A DNA stretch of 64,000 bases from positions 1,862,501-1,926,500 of the forward strand of contig OX344763.1 in NCBI GenBank assembly GCA_947034895.1. Direction: 5' to 3'. How positions within the stretch are numbered: the stretch's first letter is position 1; each line of letters starts with the position of its first letter. Below are positions 23,396 to 35,350 of this stretch, piece by piece. The notes below the pieces were generated by a model, which saw nothing but the letters and a program-made list of their open reading frames with translations, ran no database searches and was not told the DNA's origin. This DNA comes from Rhytidiadelphus loreus. Its lineage: Eukaryota; Streptophyta; Bryopsida; Hypnales; Hylocomiaceae. Both the position numbers and the translations under genes were made by a program.

Positions 23396-24109
23396 TCACT
23401 TTCTCGAAAAGTAAAAAAGAAGAAGATAGGGTCTGGTAATTGCTATTGCATCACTCCAACGAAGATCATCGTTCTCTGCACAATGATAAAAAGAATCCCC
23501 TGCAGCAGCAGCTTGAATTGTAAGCGATTGTAAATAAGTTAAGCGGGAGTAAGTTTTAGGGTCCCGAGGTTGTCGCATTCCATGTCGTCCAGGCGAGAGA
23601 GAGAGGCGACCTGACATCGTCACGGACAGAGCTTGCGTAGCCTGGCTGGCTGGCGCACACAGAGAGACGCAGACTCAGAGACACAGACTGAACCAAAGAG
23701 GGAGAACGACTGATGAGACTGAACCAAAGTGAGAGAACGACTGAGACTGAACCAGAGAGAGAGAGAAAGAGAGAAAGAGAGAAAGAGAGAGAATGACTGA
23801 GACTTTGAAAGAGAGCGTCCCTGGCTGGGCTAACTTCGCTCGCTGTGACCTGGGTCCGCCCTACCCTATCGAAAGGCTCCCCAGCATGGGCCGTGCCAGA
23901 GCTTCATGTGCTTCAACGCCGTCTGCTTGCTTCGGCCGGTCACCTCCACTTCCCACCACCAGTGCACTCACAGCTACAGTAGCTAGCTAGCTACCCAGCT
24001 AACAATTAAAACTTACCCCAGGTCTGCCAATTGCAACGCAACAGACAGACCTCGGGCATCCCCCCTCCCCAACCCACTATCAGACATGAATATATATATA
24101 TAAGTCGCC
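23396..24109. promoter_or_regulatory. GC-rich island, possible distal promoter of the receptor kinase gene
   Basis: GC-rich sequence with a roughly 31-bp CTGAACCA...GAGAACGACTGA tandem repeat, a (GAAA/GA)n purine tract at about 23755-23795, and CTAGCTAGCTA near 23984. A TATA-like run (TATATATATATAAGTC, about 24091-24106) lies in it. It is the nearest island upstream of the receptor kinase gene, with about 2.4 kb between the TATA-like run and the start codon. A spliced 5' leader would be needed, which the sequence does not prove. Confidence 0.25.
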
Positions 24110-24860
24110 TCTCACGTGCGAAGGATCTCATCTTCTCCCTTTCCTTGCAATTGAGGGGGCGATTGCGTTGTTGATCGATCGATCGACGCACTCATGCACT
24201 CCATCCATGTAGCTCGGAGCTAACTTAGTTCTCTCCTAGCTAAGATCGATCTAGTGCTAACACTTTACCCTACGAAAAACTCCCTAGAAAGATTGCGGCC
24301 TGGCTAGATTGATAGATCGATCTCCTCATGCACTCAATCCATGTAGGAGCTTCGTTTTCCAGGCTTTAACTCGCTCCCGAAGAGTGCTAAGACTTCCACA
24401 GATTAAAAACTCCGGCCCGGCCCCGGGGCCCTAGTAGCATTGATCTTAATTGTAGCTGGAGTGCGGATGCGCTCATCTTCGCGAGTCTCTTTCCTTTAGG
24501 TTGCACTGTTGCAACCTCGATTGATACATCAAGCTTCTCATGCACTCAATCTTTTAGGAGCTTAGTCTTTCTTCAACTCCCTAAAGAGAGGTAAGACTTC
24601 TGCAACATTAAGAACCTTCTAGCATTGGCAAGCTGAATTTTAGCTGGAGTACGTGCGAAGGATGGGAGCTTATAATCATCTTCTCGATAACTTTCTTTAG
24701 AGTTGCATTGCTGCAGCCTAGATTGATCTCCACGTTCACTTAATCCATGTCGGAACTTATACCCTAAGAGTGCTTACACTTTTCCACATTAAGAACGGAA
24801 CTCCCTAGCCTAGCAGTGGCCTGAATTGTAGCTGTAGTAAGTTGCAAGCAGGATCTCATG
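24110..24860 (+). repeat. Diverged tandem array of about 130-210-bp units
   Basis: Four imperfect units recur with the same ordered words: CATGCACTC...AATCCATGTAGGAGCT, GTGCTAAGACTT, CCACATTAA, CTAGCATTG, AATTGTAGCTGGAGT, GTGCGAAGGAT and CATCTTCTC. The CATGCACTC anchor is at 24193, 24327, 24539 and, worn, 24731. The array lies between the GC-rich island and the receptor kinase gene. Confidence 0.65.
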
Positions 24861-26487
24861 AAGCTAGCAGCTCGCTGACTACTCTAGGAATCGTTCGTTG
24901 AACGGTGGGTTCACTTCCATACATTTTGATCTGAACACGACAATGATCGAGCACAGCGCGTATAAGAACTTTGCTACAGATAGAACTTAGTTTTTTTTTT
25001 CTTTATTGATTTTAGTAAGGAATGAGGGTGATTGATTGCCAGGGTTCGTTTCGGTGAATGGGGTTTCGTTTTCCCACGGAAGGGAACGTTTTGATCCTCC
25101 CTGGGAGATCAGGACAGACGGCATTTGTGTTCGTAATTTATCTGTTGTTGAAGAGGGGGTTCAAGATTATTTACTTTGCCACTGACATTGGGTCACTTGT
25201 TGTCTGTGAGCGAGTTTCATGCAGTAGAATTGAAGGTGTGAAGACTAATCCTAGAGCGAGGTTTTGCTTGGGAAACTTCCAGAAACGCAGAAAACTTGTG
25301 TTGTATGAAAAGAATGATAATCTCAAAAACCAAAACCTGTTTGGGTATACCAACTGCATTGACAAGAATAAAGTGAAGTGGTATTAGGAGGAGTCAAGAA
25401 GCTAGAATTACGTCTTCTGCAGCAGCAGATTAGCTTGAGAAATATCCATCAATTTTCACTGATTTTCTCTCTCCTGTGTGGCAAGATCATTCTTAAGGAT
25501 TCAATTCCCGTTCAATAATTTCGGTTCTAGTACAACGGCCGGCATTGTCAACCCGGAGAAGGAAGCAACCAAAGGTAGTGTCCGTCCGGGCAAGTGGTGG
25601 TTGTCATCGCCATTGACGTCAGAGCCAAGTCTCCAGCAGAAGAAGTCTGCGACGACACTCAATTCTGTTGTAAAAGGGTTCGCCATCACCAACACATTAT
25701 GATTGACCAGCTTGCTTCAATTCCCGGAAGATTTTCGGGGTGAGAAGTTACGACCAAAGCCAACGCCGGCATTCGCTTCGAGCGTCCTCTGTCTGTGCAA
25801 CTAATTTTGAGAACCCTTACCTCAGGTATGGTGCACATTACCGACTGAGCTCTTCTCTGTCAGTAGTTTGTCAACAGACACACAATGTATAATGCCTCCG
25901 TGTTCACCATTTTTGAGGTTTCCTCAACGTTTTTGTAATTTCTTTTCATCTTCGATCTTGCGTTCCAGACCGATTGCAAAAATGACAAGTCTTGCTAATA
26001 GTGGTGCTAGCTGAGGTTGCTCAGCTTCGAAAATGATTTTCTTAGCTTACTCGTTTCCGCTCTTACATGAAATGACATGATCGAAGTTCTGTTGTCAAGT
26101 GCAGGTAGTAGTGAAATTTCTCACCTGGTACACTTTCTTCACAATTAAAGTAACCTTATCAGTCTTGTCGAAAGCTATTACTGCAATTTGTTGAATTACG
26201 ATATCTCTCTCGAGTCCCTGATCAAAACCCGAGCACTGTCTAGGGGTTAGCACAGTTAGAGCTTGTCGACAGAACGAAATTTGAGCTGTACGGCTACCAT
26301 TTTAACTTTCAAATTGAACTTTTATGAAGCTTCGTATCTTAAAACTGTGATCGAACGATCGGAAAAAAATACTCATGAATTTTTAAATTCAAACATTGCC
26401 TTGCAGAACATGAAGGCCCTCCTCCATCAATGGCAAGTACTCTCCTTAGATTTTTAAAGCGCCTCTAGCTTTGAACAATCCCAAGCC
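24861..26487. other. Region upstream of the receptor kinase gene
   Basis: No protein is recognised. A 109-codon frame at 25058-25387 starts with ATG and ends in a stop but has no known motif; it could be an upstream frame or chance. This stretch is more mixed in composition than true intergenic DNA and probably contains promoter and 5' leader sequence of the receptor gene. Confidence 0.3.
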
Positions 26488-29400
26488 ATGGCACCTCCCA
26501 TTCTCTTTCCATTTCTCCTTCTCGTCCTCCTCCTCCTATTGTCCAGAACATCAGCTTTCACCCCCGACATGACCCCTCTCCTAGCCTTCAAAAACGGGCT
26601 TGAATCTCCATCTTCACTCACATCCTGGTCACCGACAGACTCCAGTCCTTGCAACTGGGTCGGCGTCCAATGCAACCCCTCCACCAACTCCGTCATCTCT
26701 CTCTCCCTCCCTAATCTCGCCCTCACGGGCACCATCTCCCCCGAGCTTTTCACCATAGCCACATTACAACACTTAGACCTCAGTGGCAACTCTTTTTCAG
26801 GTCCCATCCCTCCAGAACTCGGAAGCTTAGTATCTCTCCAACACCTCGATCTCAACACAAACTCCTTCACAGGAGCCTTACCCTCGTCTCTCTTCACCCT
26901 TCCCAGCCTCCTTTACCTCGACCTCAGTTACAACGTCATCACGGGATCCATTCCCTTCGAGATTCAGAACCTGAAAGAACTCCAAATCTTAAACCTCAGC
27001 AGCAACTCGTTTTCAGGTCCCATTCCGCAACAACTAGGCAGCTTGCTTGCGTTACAACACCTGGATCTCAGTACGAATTCGTTTGTGAATGTCATTCCCC
27101 CACAAGTCTCCGATCTTGTGAACCTCTATTACTTGGACTTCAGTAGCAATGCACTCACAGGAGAGATTCCATCTCTGTCCAGTTTAGTGAAGCTGGAGAG
27201 ACTGGATTTCAGTGGGAACTTCTTGAGTGGACGTATTTCGCCTTTGATTGGGAGTCTTCCGAATTTGGTGGTGTTGGACTTGAGTAACAACTCCCTGGCG
27301 GGGAGTATTCCAATGGAGATTTGGAAAGCGAAAGGGTTGGTGGAGTTAGACTTGGGCGCGAATGAGTTGGTGGGGAACTTGCCGAAGGAGATCGGCAACT
27401 TGGTGAACTTGGAGAGCTTGTTTCTGGGGTATACGAAGATGACTGGGGGGATTCCTGGGGAGATTGCTTTGTTGGTGAATTTGAGGAAGATGGATTTGGG
27501 AGGAAGCTTGTTGGAGGGAGAGATTCCGGAGAGTATTGGGGGGATGAGGAGTTTGGTGACATTGAGCTTGCCGAACACGGGGTTGAATGGAAGCATTCCT
27601 GGGAGTCTGAGTCTGTGTACAAACTTACAGGTGAGTCTGTCTCCCGTGAGCAGCTCCTGGATCTTATAATTGTTAGCAACGAAAAGAGGAACTCAACGCA
27701 CTTTAGCATGCATCATTTGGACACTGTATGAATAAGTTATGAATTTCCAAAGTCGAGTGTCTCTAGGTGTTACCAACAACCCCAACACTAGGCTCTCAGA
27801 GAGCACTCCCATGTTTTGATTGTGTATATCCTGTGTAATCAAGATCTAGATTTTGTGACGCTTTTTTGGTTCAAATGTAGGTGTCGAATTTTGGGCAGTG
27901 TTGATTATGGGTGGACATACCTTACAACTCGTCTAGTTGGAGACTTGTGGGTTATTTTCCTGGTCTATGTTTCCATCTTTCTACTTGTGTCAAGCTTTCC
28001 TCTTGCATCTATTGTTTTTGTCATCTGCACATTTCTTTTGTCAGTTTTAACCGAAGATGTTGCACCTTTTTCTCTAAGGTCATAACGATCATCTTATAAT
28101 GTGTGAGAACTAGTAATGTTAGCCGACATGAGACTCGTAGGTTCTACAACTTTAGAACCAGATCGAATGTATTCCAGATTGCACCTAGCTTAACATGACG
28201 TTAAGAGTGAGCTTTCAAATGCTGAACTCAACATTTCAACAAATGGATGTTATAAAAAAAAAAACAGTCGTTCAATGTCTTTCTAAATAGTGTAAAAATG
28301 ATAGCATCCTATAATTACATGTGTTTTTATCATTCTCAAGGTTAGCATTAGACGATTGCGTCTTCATGATCGACACTAACGAACGTATGGTGCGAATCAT
28401 TTTCTTGCAGGTGATTGATCTTGCATTCAATGCACTAACAGGCCCAATACCTGCAGAGCTTGAATATCTTCCGAACGTCATGGCGATTTCCCTAGAAGGA
28501 AACGAGCTCTCAGGTCCAGTGCCAGTCCCAAACGTGATTTTCGTTATTGCAAAAACCTTGCTAAATGGGTGTTTCTAAGCCATGATGTGAAATAACACAT
28601 TTGGAAATTTTCATGTGAATAACACATTTGCTAGAGCTATCAAAAAAGTGTTGGTAAGTTTCATATATTTTGCTAAATTCAGCCCCATTTGGGACCATGA
28701 TTTGTGACTGCAGGTCCCATCCCCCAATGGTTCGGCAACTGGCAAAACATGACCTCCCTTCTCTTGGGCAGCAACAAATTCTCAGGCACCATTCCTCCAC
28801 AACTAAGCCTGGCTCCCCAGCTCGCCAGTCTCGCTTTGGACAACAACTTGTTGTCAGGACCCATTCCTCATGAGCTTTGCAAGGCGCCCTTGCTGAAAGA
28901 CGTCTCACTGAACGTGAACAACCTCACGGGGAACATCACCTCCACCTTTGAAGCATGTGCGGCTTTACAAGAGCTCGATTTGAATTCGAATGAGCTCTCG
29001 GGAGAGATTCCTGTTTACTTGGCTTCGCTGCCGAACTTGGTGATTCTCTCGTTAGGTGAGCAGCTCCTCACTCAGGCTCTTCCTTTTGATATCTTCGAAT
29101 TGACCACAAGAATTTGCATGTGAAATTCATTTCGATCATTGAATGAATGCAGTTTTTGTAGAAACTAAATACAATGGAAGGGTTTTTGAAAGAAAGGTAA
29201 TGAACTTCGTGTACTTGTTTTGCATGAACATGCTGTGAATCTCATGTGAACTTTATGGCTCAAGTGAAGTTCATATGATAATTTCTCTTGAGAAGGTTCT
29301 TTCGTGATATGTATTCAGTTTCACTTGAACATGTTTCTGAATCTCATATAACTGTCAGGGTCCAAGTGAACTTCATATAATAATCATAAGAAGACTCACT

Positions 29401-32400
29401 TCCTTCGTAAGTGATTTACTTGAATACGTTCTGAATCTCATATAACCTTCATAAGCTTAGTTCAAGTGAACTTCATATAATAATCATAAGAAGACTCTCT
29501 TCATGTGTATTTTACTTGAGCAATGTCATAAATCTCATATCTATATAACCTTCATCAGCTTAGTCCAAGTGAACTTCATATGATATAATCATAAGAAGAC
29601 TCTCTTCATATGTATTTTACTTGAGCAATACCACAAATCTCATATCAATAACCTTCATGCCAGTCCCAATGCAGATCATATGATAATCACTGTGAATCTC
29701 CCAACTCCTACTTCAAAAATTCGTAACTACGTCAATACGAGTCGAAACCAAAATGAATCAAAGTGCGTTAGATGAAGATCCTTCTTGTCTTTCAAAGAAA
29801 ATCACCTAAAAATTGCTTGCAATTGACGCGTGCTACCCGGAGCAGTGCTTCGAAGGTCCTCTTTCCTGCTACATATTTCACTTGGAACACTCACGTGTGA
29901 TTGTTATAAATCTTCATGGTGCGCCATGTTCATATCATATTATAAATTACGAAACGATTGACTCTTTCCTGATATGAATTTTATTTGAACATATTCTAAA
30001 TCTCACAGCACCGTCATGGCTCAAGTGAAGTTCACAAGCAGCCTCTTTCCTCTGATCTATTTCATTTGGAACACACATAGTATGCATTATAAATCTTCAT
30101 GGTCCAAGCGAAGTTCATATGCTAATCACAAAGACTGTACTCACTTACAACGCTTGGAACACTTATATCTGGTTTTCTAAATCTCCATGGTCCAAGTGAA
30201 GTTCATATGCTAATTCCTAAGAAGATCCTTTTTCCTGATACACATGTTTCCTTCCATTGTCTCCAGGCGGCAACTTATTCTCCGGCGGCTTACCCGACGA
30301 GCTATGGAGCTCCAAGACTCTCCTCCAGATCCAAGTCGACGGCAACAACCTCACTGGCACCATCTCTCCCTTGGTCGGAGCCCTAATCTCTCTCCAGTTC
30401 CTGGTCTTAGACAACAACCAACTCACGGGACCCATCCCTCCCGAGATCGGATCCCTCTCCAACTTGACTGTATTCTCCGCGCAAGGGAATAGGTTGAATG
30501 GCACCATTCCAGTGGAGCTTTGCAAGTGTGTGCAGCTGACGACGCTCAACCTCGGAAGGAACGAGTTGACGGGCGGGATTCCACCGGAAATTGGGGAGCT
30601 CGTGAATCTGGATTACCTTGTGTTGGCGCAGAACAGGATGACGGGGGGAGTGCCAGTTGAGCTCCGGGAGGTTTTTCAGGTATGGGGGGAGGTGTTGGGA
30701 GAATAGGATGGTTTGGCATCGTTACACTCTTGACGTGGAGCTCTTTTTATTGCATGGCTTGTAGTATGTAGAATTTGCGTAAATGCGATTGCTTTCTTAT
30801 TCTAACATCCACAGGTTTTGTTGAGCCCCTGTTCGGCAATGTTGTGAATGTTACAGCCATTGTTGAGTCAGTGTTGTGAGCCAGTGATGAGTCATTGTTG
30901 AGCATAGTGTTGTGAGCCCTTGTTCGGCATTGCTGTAAATGTTACAGTCCTTGTTGAGACCTTGTTCGGCATTGTTACGAATGTCACAACCATCTGATTC
31001 CTGATCCATCATTCTGACATTCTGATGCTCTCTTTGCAGGTCCTCTCCGTCCCTGATTCCGCTTTCCTCCAACACCACGGCACCCTAGACCTCTCCTACA
31101 ACAGCCTCACCGGCCCCATCCCCCCTTCTCTTTCCCAATGCACCGTCCTCGTGGAGCTTCTCCTCTCCCACAACCTCTTCACGGGCGCCATCCCTCCCTC
31201 CCTCGCATCCCTTCCCAACCTCACCACCCTCGACCTCTCTCACAACTTTCTCAACGGCACCATCCCCACTGAACTCGGCAACTCCCACACCATCCAAGGC
31301 CTGAATCTCGCATACAACAAGCTCGCAGGTCCTATTCCAGCCTCTCTGGGCAACATCGCTAGTCTTGCAATGCTCAACTTAACTGGGAACTTCCTTTCGG
31401 GACCCATCCCTGCCAGTATTGGCAACTTGACGGGGTTATCTCACTTGGATGTCAGTGGGAATGAGCTCACTGGGGAGATTCCTGCTGCTCTTGCGAATCT
31501 GGTGTCTATTGTGGGGTTGAATGCGGGGAAGAATCAGTTGACGGGGAGCATTGATGGGTTGCTTTCTGAAAGCACTGTGTGGCATCAAGCCCAGTCGCTT
31601 AATTTGAGTGCAAACTTGCTGTCAGGGTCTATACCTTTTGATATTGGAAACCTGACTGGGTTAGCTGTGCTTGATCTTCGGGGGAATGAGTTTAGTGGTC
31701 ATGTCCCGGAGAGTATTTCCGGGTTGACGCAACTGAGTTACTTGGACCTGAGTTACAACAAGCTCATGGGGGTGTTCCCCGTTTCGCTGTGTGATTTGAA
31801 GGAGCTCAAGGTGATGAATGTGTCGTATAATCAGCTGGTGGGGCGAGTCCCGCATTCTGGGAGTTGTGTGAATTATACGGGAGATTCGTTTGTTGCGAAT
31901 CCGAACATGTGCGGGGAGGCTTTGAAGAGGCCTTGTGCTGTCCATCAGGGGTTACACAGCCGAACAGGGATGAGGACTGGACCTATTTTAGGGTTAACCC
32001 TGGGTTGCACTATTGCAGTGCTTAGTGTGATTTTTGTGGTTTTGAGATGGCGGTTGCTGAAGCAGGAGGCCATTGCGAAGACGAAGGATTTGGAAAGGAT
32101 GAAGTTGACGATGGTGATGGAAGCCGGGACGTGTATGGTGTTGCCCAAGTCCAAGGAGCCGCTGAGCATTAACGTGGCCATGTTCGAGCGGCCATTGCTG
32201 CGTCTGACATTAGCTGATATTCTTGTGGCGACTAATAATTTCTGTAAAACGAATATCATTGGTGATGGTGGATTTGGAACTGTTTACAAAGCGGTGTTGC
32301 CGGAAACGAAGCGGATTGTGGCGATTAAGAAGCTGGGGGCATCAAGAAGTCAAGGAAACCGGGAGTTTTTGGCGGAGATGGAGACTTTGGGGAAAGTGAA

Positions 32401-33465
32401 GCATCGGAATCTGGTGCCGTTGTTAGGGTATTGCTCGTTTGGAGAGGAGAAGCTGCTGGTTTATGAGTATATGGTGAATGGGAGCTTGGATTTGTGGCTT
32501 CGGAACCGAGCTGATGCTGTGGAAGTGCTGGATTGGAACAAACGGTTTAAGATTGCAATGGGATCAGCTCGAGGGTTGAATTTTCTTCACCACGGGTTCA
32601 TTCCGCACATCATTCACAGGTATTGGAAATTGTGATCATGCACCTTGCATTAGAACATGCATTATTATTGACAAATAGCATTCCAAACCCTAAACCCCAT
32701 TATGCATGACTTATACACCCAGTGACTACAACTTATCGTATGACATGTATAAATGTTAACTGTAGATTTCAATCGAACCTGAGGAAAAAGATTCTTATGA
32801 ACCGGGGACATTCTTCCTATTCTTGTGGATGTGGATAATATCTACATGAATTGCAAGACCTCCTCCTCTTCACTGTAGTTTATAGACCTAATGACTCCTG
32901 ACTCTTCAGGATAACTTGTGGAAATGTTGACTGTCGATTTGAATCTAAACCAAGTTTAAACATACTCAAAAACAGGGACATCAAAGCGAGCAACATTCTT
33001 TTGGATGCGGATTTCGAGCCTCGAGTTGCCGATTTTGGCCTGGCGAGGTTGATCAGCGCGTACGAGACGCATGTAAGCACAAGCTTGGCGGGGACGTGTG
33101 GGTACATTCCACCAGAGTATGGACAGAGCTGGCGGTCGACTACAAGAGGAGATGTCTACAGCTTTGGTGTGATTCTCCTTGAGCTTCTGACGGGGAAGGA
33201 GCCCACGGGATCTGATTTCAAAGACTATTTGGAGGGGGGAAACTTGGTGCAGTGGGCGAGGCAGATGATCCGGGCTGGGCATGGTGTGGAGGTTTTAGAT
33301 CCTGTTGTTTCAGACGGCCCTTGGAAGGGTAATATGCTGAAAGTGTTGCATATTGCGAATATGTGCACTGCGGAGGATCCGGTGAAGCGGCCTAGTATGC
33401 TGCAGGTGGTGAAGTTTTTGAGAGATGCTGATGGTTCTTCACAACTTTCTGAGGATTCTCAATGA
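26488..33465 (+). CDS. EMS1-like: EMS1-like leucine-rich-repeat receptor kinase, six exons
   Basis: Joined exons 26488-27630, 28411-28513, 28714-29055, 30267-30679, 31040-32619 and 32976-33465 give 1356 residues. Order: signal peptide (1 to about 23), N-cap with C55 and C62, a long LRR ectodomain (LxxLxLxxNxLSGxIP), FLQHHG near 677-682, a cysteine pair near 958 and 966, a membrane span near 983-1002, then a Ser/Thr kinase. The kinase has GDGGFG near 1075, lysine 1097 in VAIKK, HRD at 1193-1195, DFG at 1213-1215 and an EYGQ activation segment. The FLQHHG stretch and the EPLSIN juxtamembrane are, as I recall, hallmarks of EMS1/EXS. In Arabidopsis that receptor (about 1190 residues) perceives TPD1 with SERK co-receptors and specifies tapetum. 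The ectodomain here is about 160 residues longer. All catalytic residues are present, so it should be active. The exon 2 donor (CAG/GTCCAG) is weak but keeps frame and the LRR register. Confidence 0.93.
27680..27930 (+). mobile_element. MITE-1 in intron 1 of the receptor gene
   Basis: Matches the right part of the MITE-1 at 16497: CATCATTTGGACACTGTATG, AATAAGTTATGAATTTCC, GTGTCTCTAGGTGTT, CCATGTTTTGATTGTGTAT, and the terminus GTGTTGATTATGGGTGGACA. The left terminus merges with sequence near the splice donor and is not distinct. Confidence 0.6.
29210..30240 (+). repeat. 101-bp tandem array filling intron 3 of the receptor gene
   Basis: The phrase CAAGTGAAGTTCATATGATA, with variants, starts at 29261, 29362, 29463, 29565, 29666, about 29913, 30022, 30104 and 30193. 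The first five are spaced 101-102 bp and the later ones 82-110. Each is followed by AAGAAGACTC, TTTACTTGAGCA-like and AATCTCATATAACC. The gap between 29666 and 29913 holds a copy of dispersed repeat E (about 29700-29820). The array takes up nearly all of the intron. Confidence 0.9.
30810..31015 (+). repeat. Short repeats in intron 4 of the receptor gene
   Basis: Imperfect units built from TTGTTGAG, CCTTGTTCGGCATTG, TGTGAATGTTACAG and TGTTGTGAGCC recur three to four times. This is a second, independent tandem expansion within the same gene. Confidence 0.7.
32715..32965 (+). repeat. Duplicated block in intron 5 of the receptor gene
   Basis: The block with TGACTAC...AAATGTTAACTGTAGATTTC and AATCGAACC (about 32720-32780) recurs as TGACTCC...AAATGTTGACTGTCGATTTG and AATCTAAACC (about 32890-32950), some 160 bp later. 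It lies just upstream of the exon 6 acceptor. Confidence 0.65.
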
Positions 33466-35251
33466 TCTACACAAGGTGTGTCCGAATGTACTCAAACTGT
33501 CTCTGATAGCCTAAACTTGGATTGATGGTTTCTAGAGGTGTCCTTGAAAACCTACTGTTGATCCTTGCAAATCGTAACATCATTTAAGGTAGTGAACTTT
33601 GTCAAATTGTAATACAGATTGGTTATAATTATAGAAGACCCTTAGGGTGGTGTGGTGTGTGGTGTGGTGTGTGGGATCCATACTAGTCGAGATACTAGTT
33701 GATGTTATCTGGTTGCTTGATGATAATGTCTAGTGATGTGAACTTAAGGCAAGTGCAAATATGATCTTGCAGATCAGTTATGAAAATGTTGAGTCCAAGC
33801 CTCTTGTGACACCATACTCAGGCCTACACACTGATGCAGTTTTCAGAGCAGGTTGCTTTTTTTTCTCTCAGCAATGGTGCACTTTTAAAGGTAAAGAACA
33901 GGATGTTTCTGCATGAAATGTAACTGATTATTTCCATTTTAGCAGTTGGATGGATCCTCACTGCATTACGGATCCTGAGAATTGTTGTTATGCACAAAGT
34001 CATATTTGGAGCTCACTTGTACTCCTCTTTTTGAAATGTCTGTCTAGCACCTGTGTAGATTTTAATTTACTCACCGAGATTATGATGATTGTAGTTGACT
34101 AGAAATGAGTTTCATACGCCATGTGATAGAAAGTTGAAACTGACGCTACCTCTTGTAATGTTAGCCTTCCAATCTCTGAATTCTCTCTAAGTAGGATAGA
34201 TTCAGTGAATGATTCCTGTGGGGGCTTCCTTCAGTTGTATAAGATTGGATCAGTTGTGAAAGCCAATTGTGACCATGGGCTAAGTTAGTGGAATCGTGTG
34301 CAGGCTTTTGGAGACCTACCTCAATGCGTGGAGAGATACAACTCAATATCTCTGGCCACAGACCAAGGAAACTTTTAGATTGACAGAGTAAATAAGCCGT
34401 AACCATTAACTTATCCCATTTCTGAAAAGCTCACATATATAAAGTCCAGTCTGAGTTCTTTCACTTTCTAAAATTATATACACTGCAGCCATTTCTCTTC
34501 TCTCCTGTACCAAGCTTGTATCATACGTTGTACTATTATTATTCTAGAATTATATTATTCTAGGTAGCTTAATAAATGGGTGTAGTTCAACCTGACATTT
34601 ACTTTAGAAGCCTTACATAGCGTTGGATTGCCAACACAGATCAAATTAATACCTCTAGAACTTCTCTGCCTAAGATATAGATCTGCGTAACTCAATTTTG
34701 CCTCATTCTGACTCTCATCTCCCTTGAGGAGTTTTATTTTTCTTCATTAAAATTGTGTACAGATAATTCAAGTTCTGCTTGAGAATATTATCTCAACAAC
34801 AAATCGTCTTCAGTTGTGTATCTGCTGCTGCCGCCACCTTTCTCACACTTAGTTTCTCTATTTCTTCCATCAGTGGGTTTCAGACATCATTGAATGCGTT
34901 GCGTTCCACCGTGCTTTCAACAGTGAATACTTCATTGAATGTGCATGTCCAAGTAGCAGTATTGGAGTGTGGCACAAGACAATTCAAGGTCTTTCACACT
35001 AAAAATGAGTTTATTCCTAGTCGCAAATGCTCTTCTTTTTTACTCCGTAATTCTTTTTGTCCACATTTGTGAAATAGATTGATTGCCTTTTCGTACTGGA
35101 ACCATAAAAACAACCTGCAACCGTTCCTAATCAATGTTATGTCAACACTCCTGTTTTCTACAAGCCGTGTTGGAAAACACATAATTAATACGACATTAAG
35201 TACAGGAAATCATTCTTCTGAGCCTGGTTGACTCCACTGTTCATGACTTCT
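33466..35251. other. Receptor gene 3' region, then gene-free sequence
   Basis: Probably holds the 3' untranslated region of the receptor gene. An AATAAA hexamer at 34571-34576 is one candidate polyadenylation signal, but it is far from the stop. A GGTGTGGTGTGTGG repeat lies near 33650. No further gene is recognised; the 97-codon frame at 34779-35072 has no known motif. Confidence 0.35.
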
Positions 35252-35266
35252 AAAAGTTGGTTGAAG

Positions 35267-35350
35267 TCCCGCCAGGCCACCTGTGGCTGGCGGTTTTTGT
35301 TCCTCTCTTTGCAATGAAATTTCGTTTCATTTGTGTCAAAAAAAAAAAAA
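35267..35350 (+). mobile_element. Truncated LINE 3' end with exact target-site duplication
   Basis: Only 84 bp long. It holds a hairpin (GCCAGGCCACCTGTGGCTGG), TTTTTGTTCCTCTC, TTTGCAATGAAATTTCG, TTTCATTTGTGTC and a poly-A tail. It is flanked by AAAAGTTGGTTGAAG at 35252-35266 and AAAGTTGGTTGAAG at 35351-35364. The perfect duplication and poly-A mark a recent target-primed insertion. The body matches the minus-strand insertion at 879-986. Either an extremely truncated LINE or a SINE sharing its tail. Confidence 0.8.

Noticed and set aside
25058..25387. 109-codon frame upstream of the receptor gene
   Set aside because: No motif or family resemblance and no splice signals tying it to the receptor; kept only as part of the upstream region.
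26454..26897. 147-codon open frame antisense to receptor exon 1
   Set aside because: It mirrors the LRR coding strand; its openness follows from the strong base skew of that exon. The sense strand is clearly the gene.
27129..27709. Two long antisense frames over the receptor LRR exon
   Set aside because: Shadow frames of the purine-rich 3' half of exon 1, with Ser/Pro/Leu-rich junk composition.
28513..28580. Reading through the exon 2 donor of the receptor gene
   Set aside because: The frame continues only 22 codons to a stop and breaks the LRR register. Splicing at CAG/GTCCAG restores SGPIPQW in frame.
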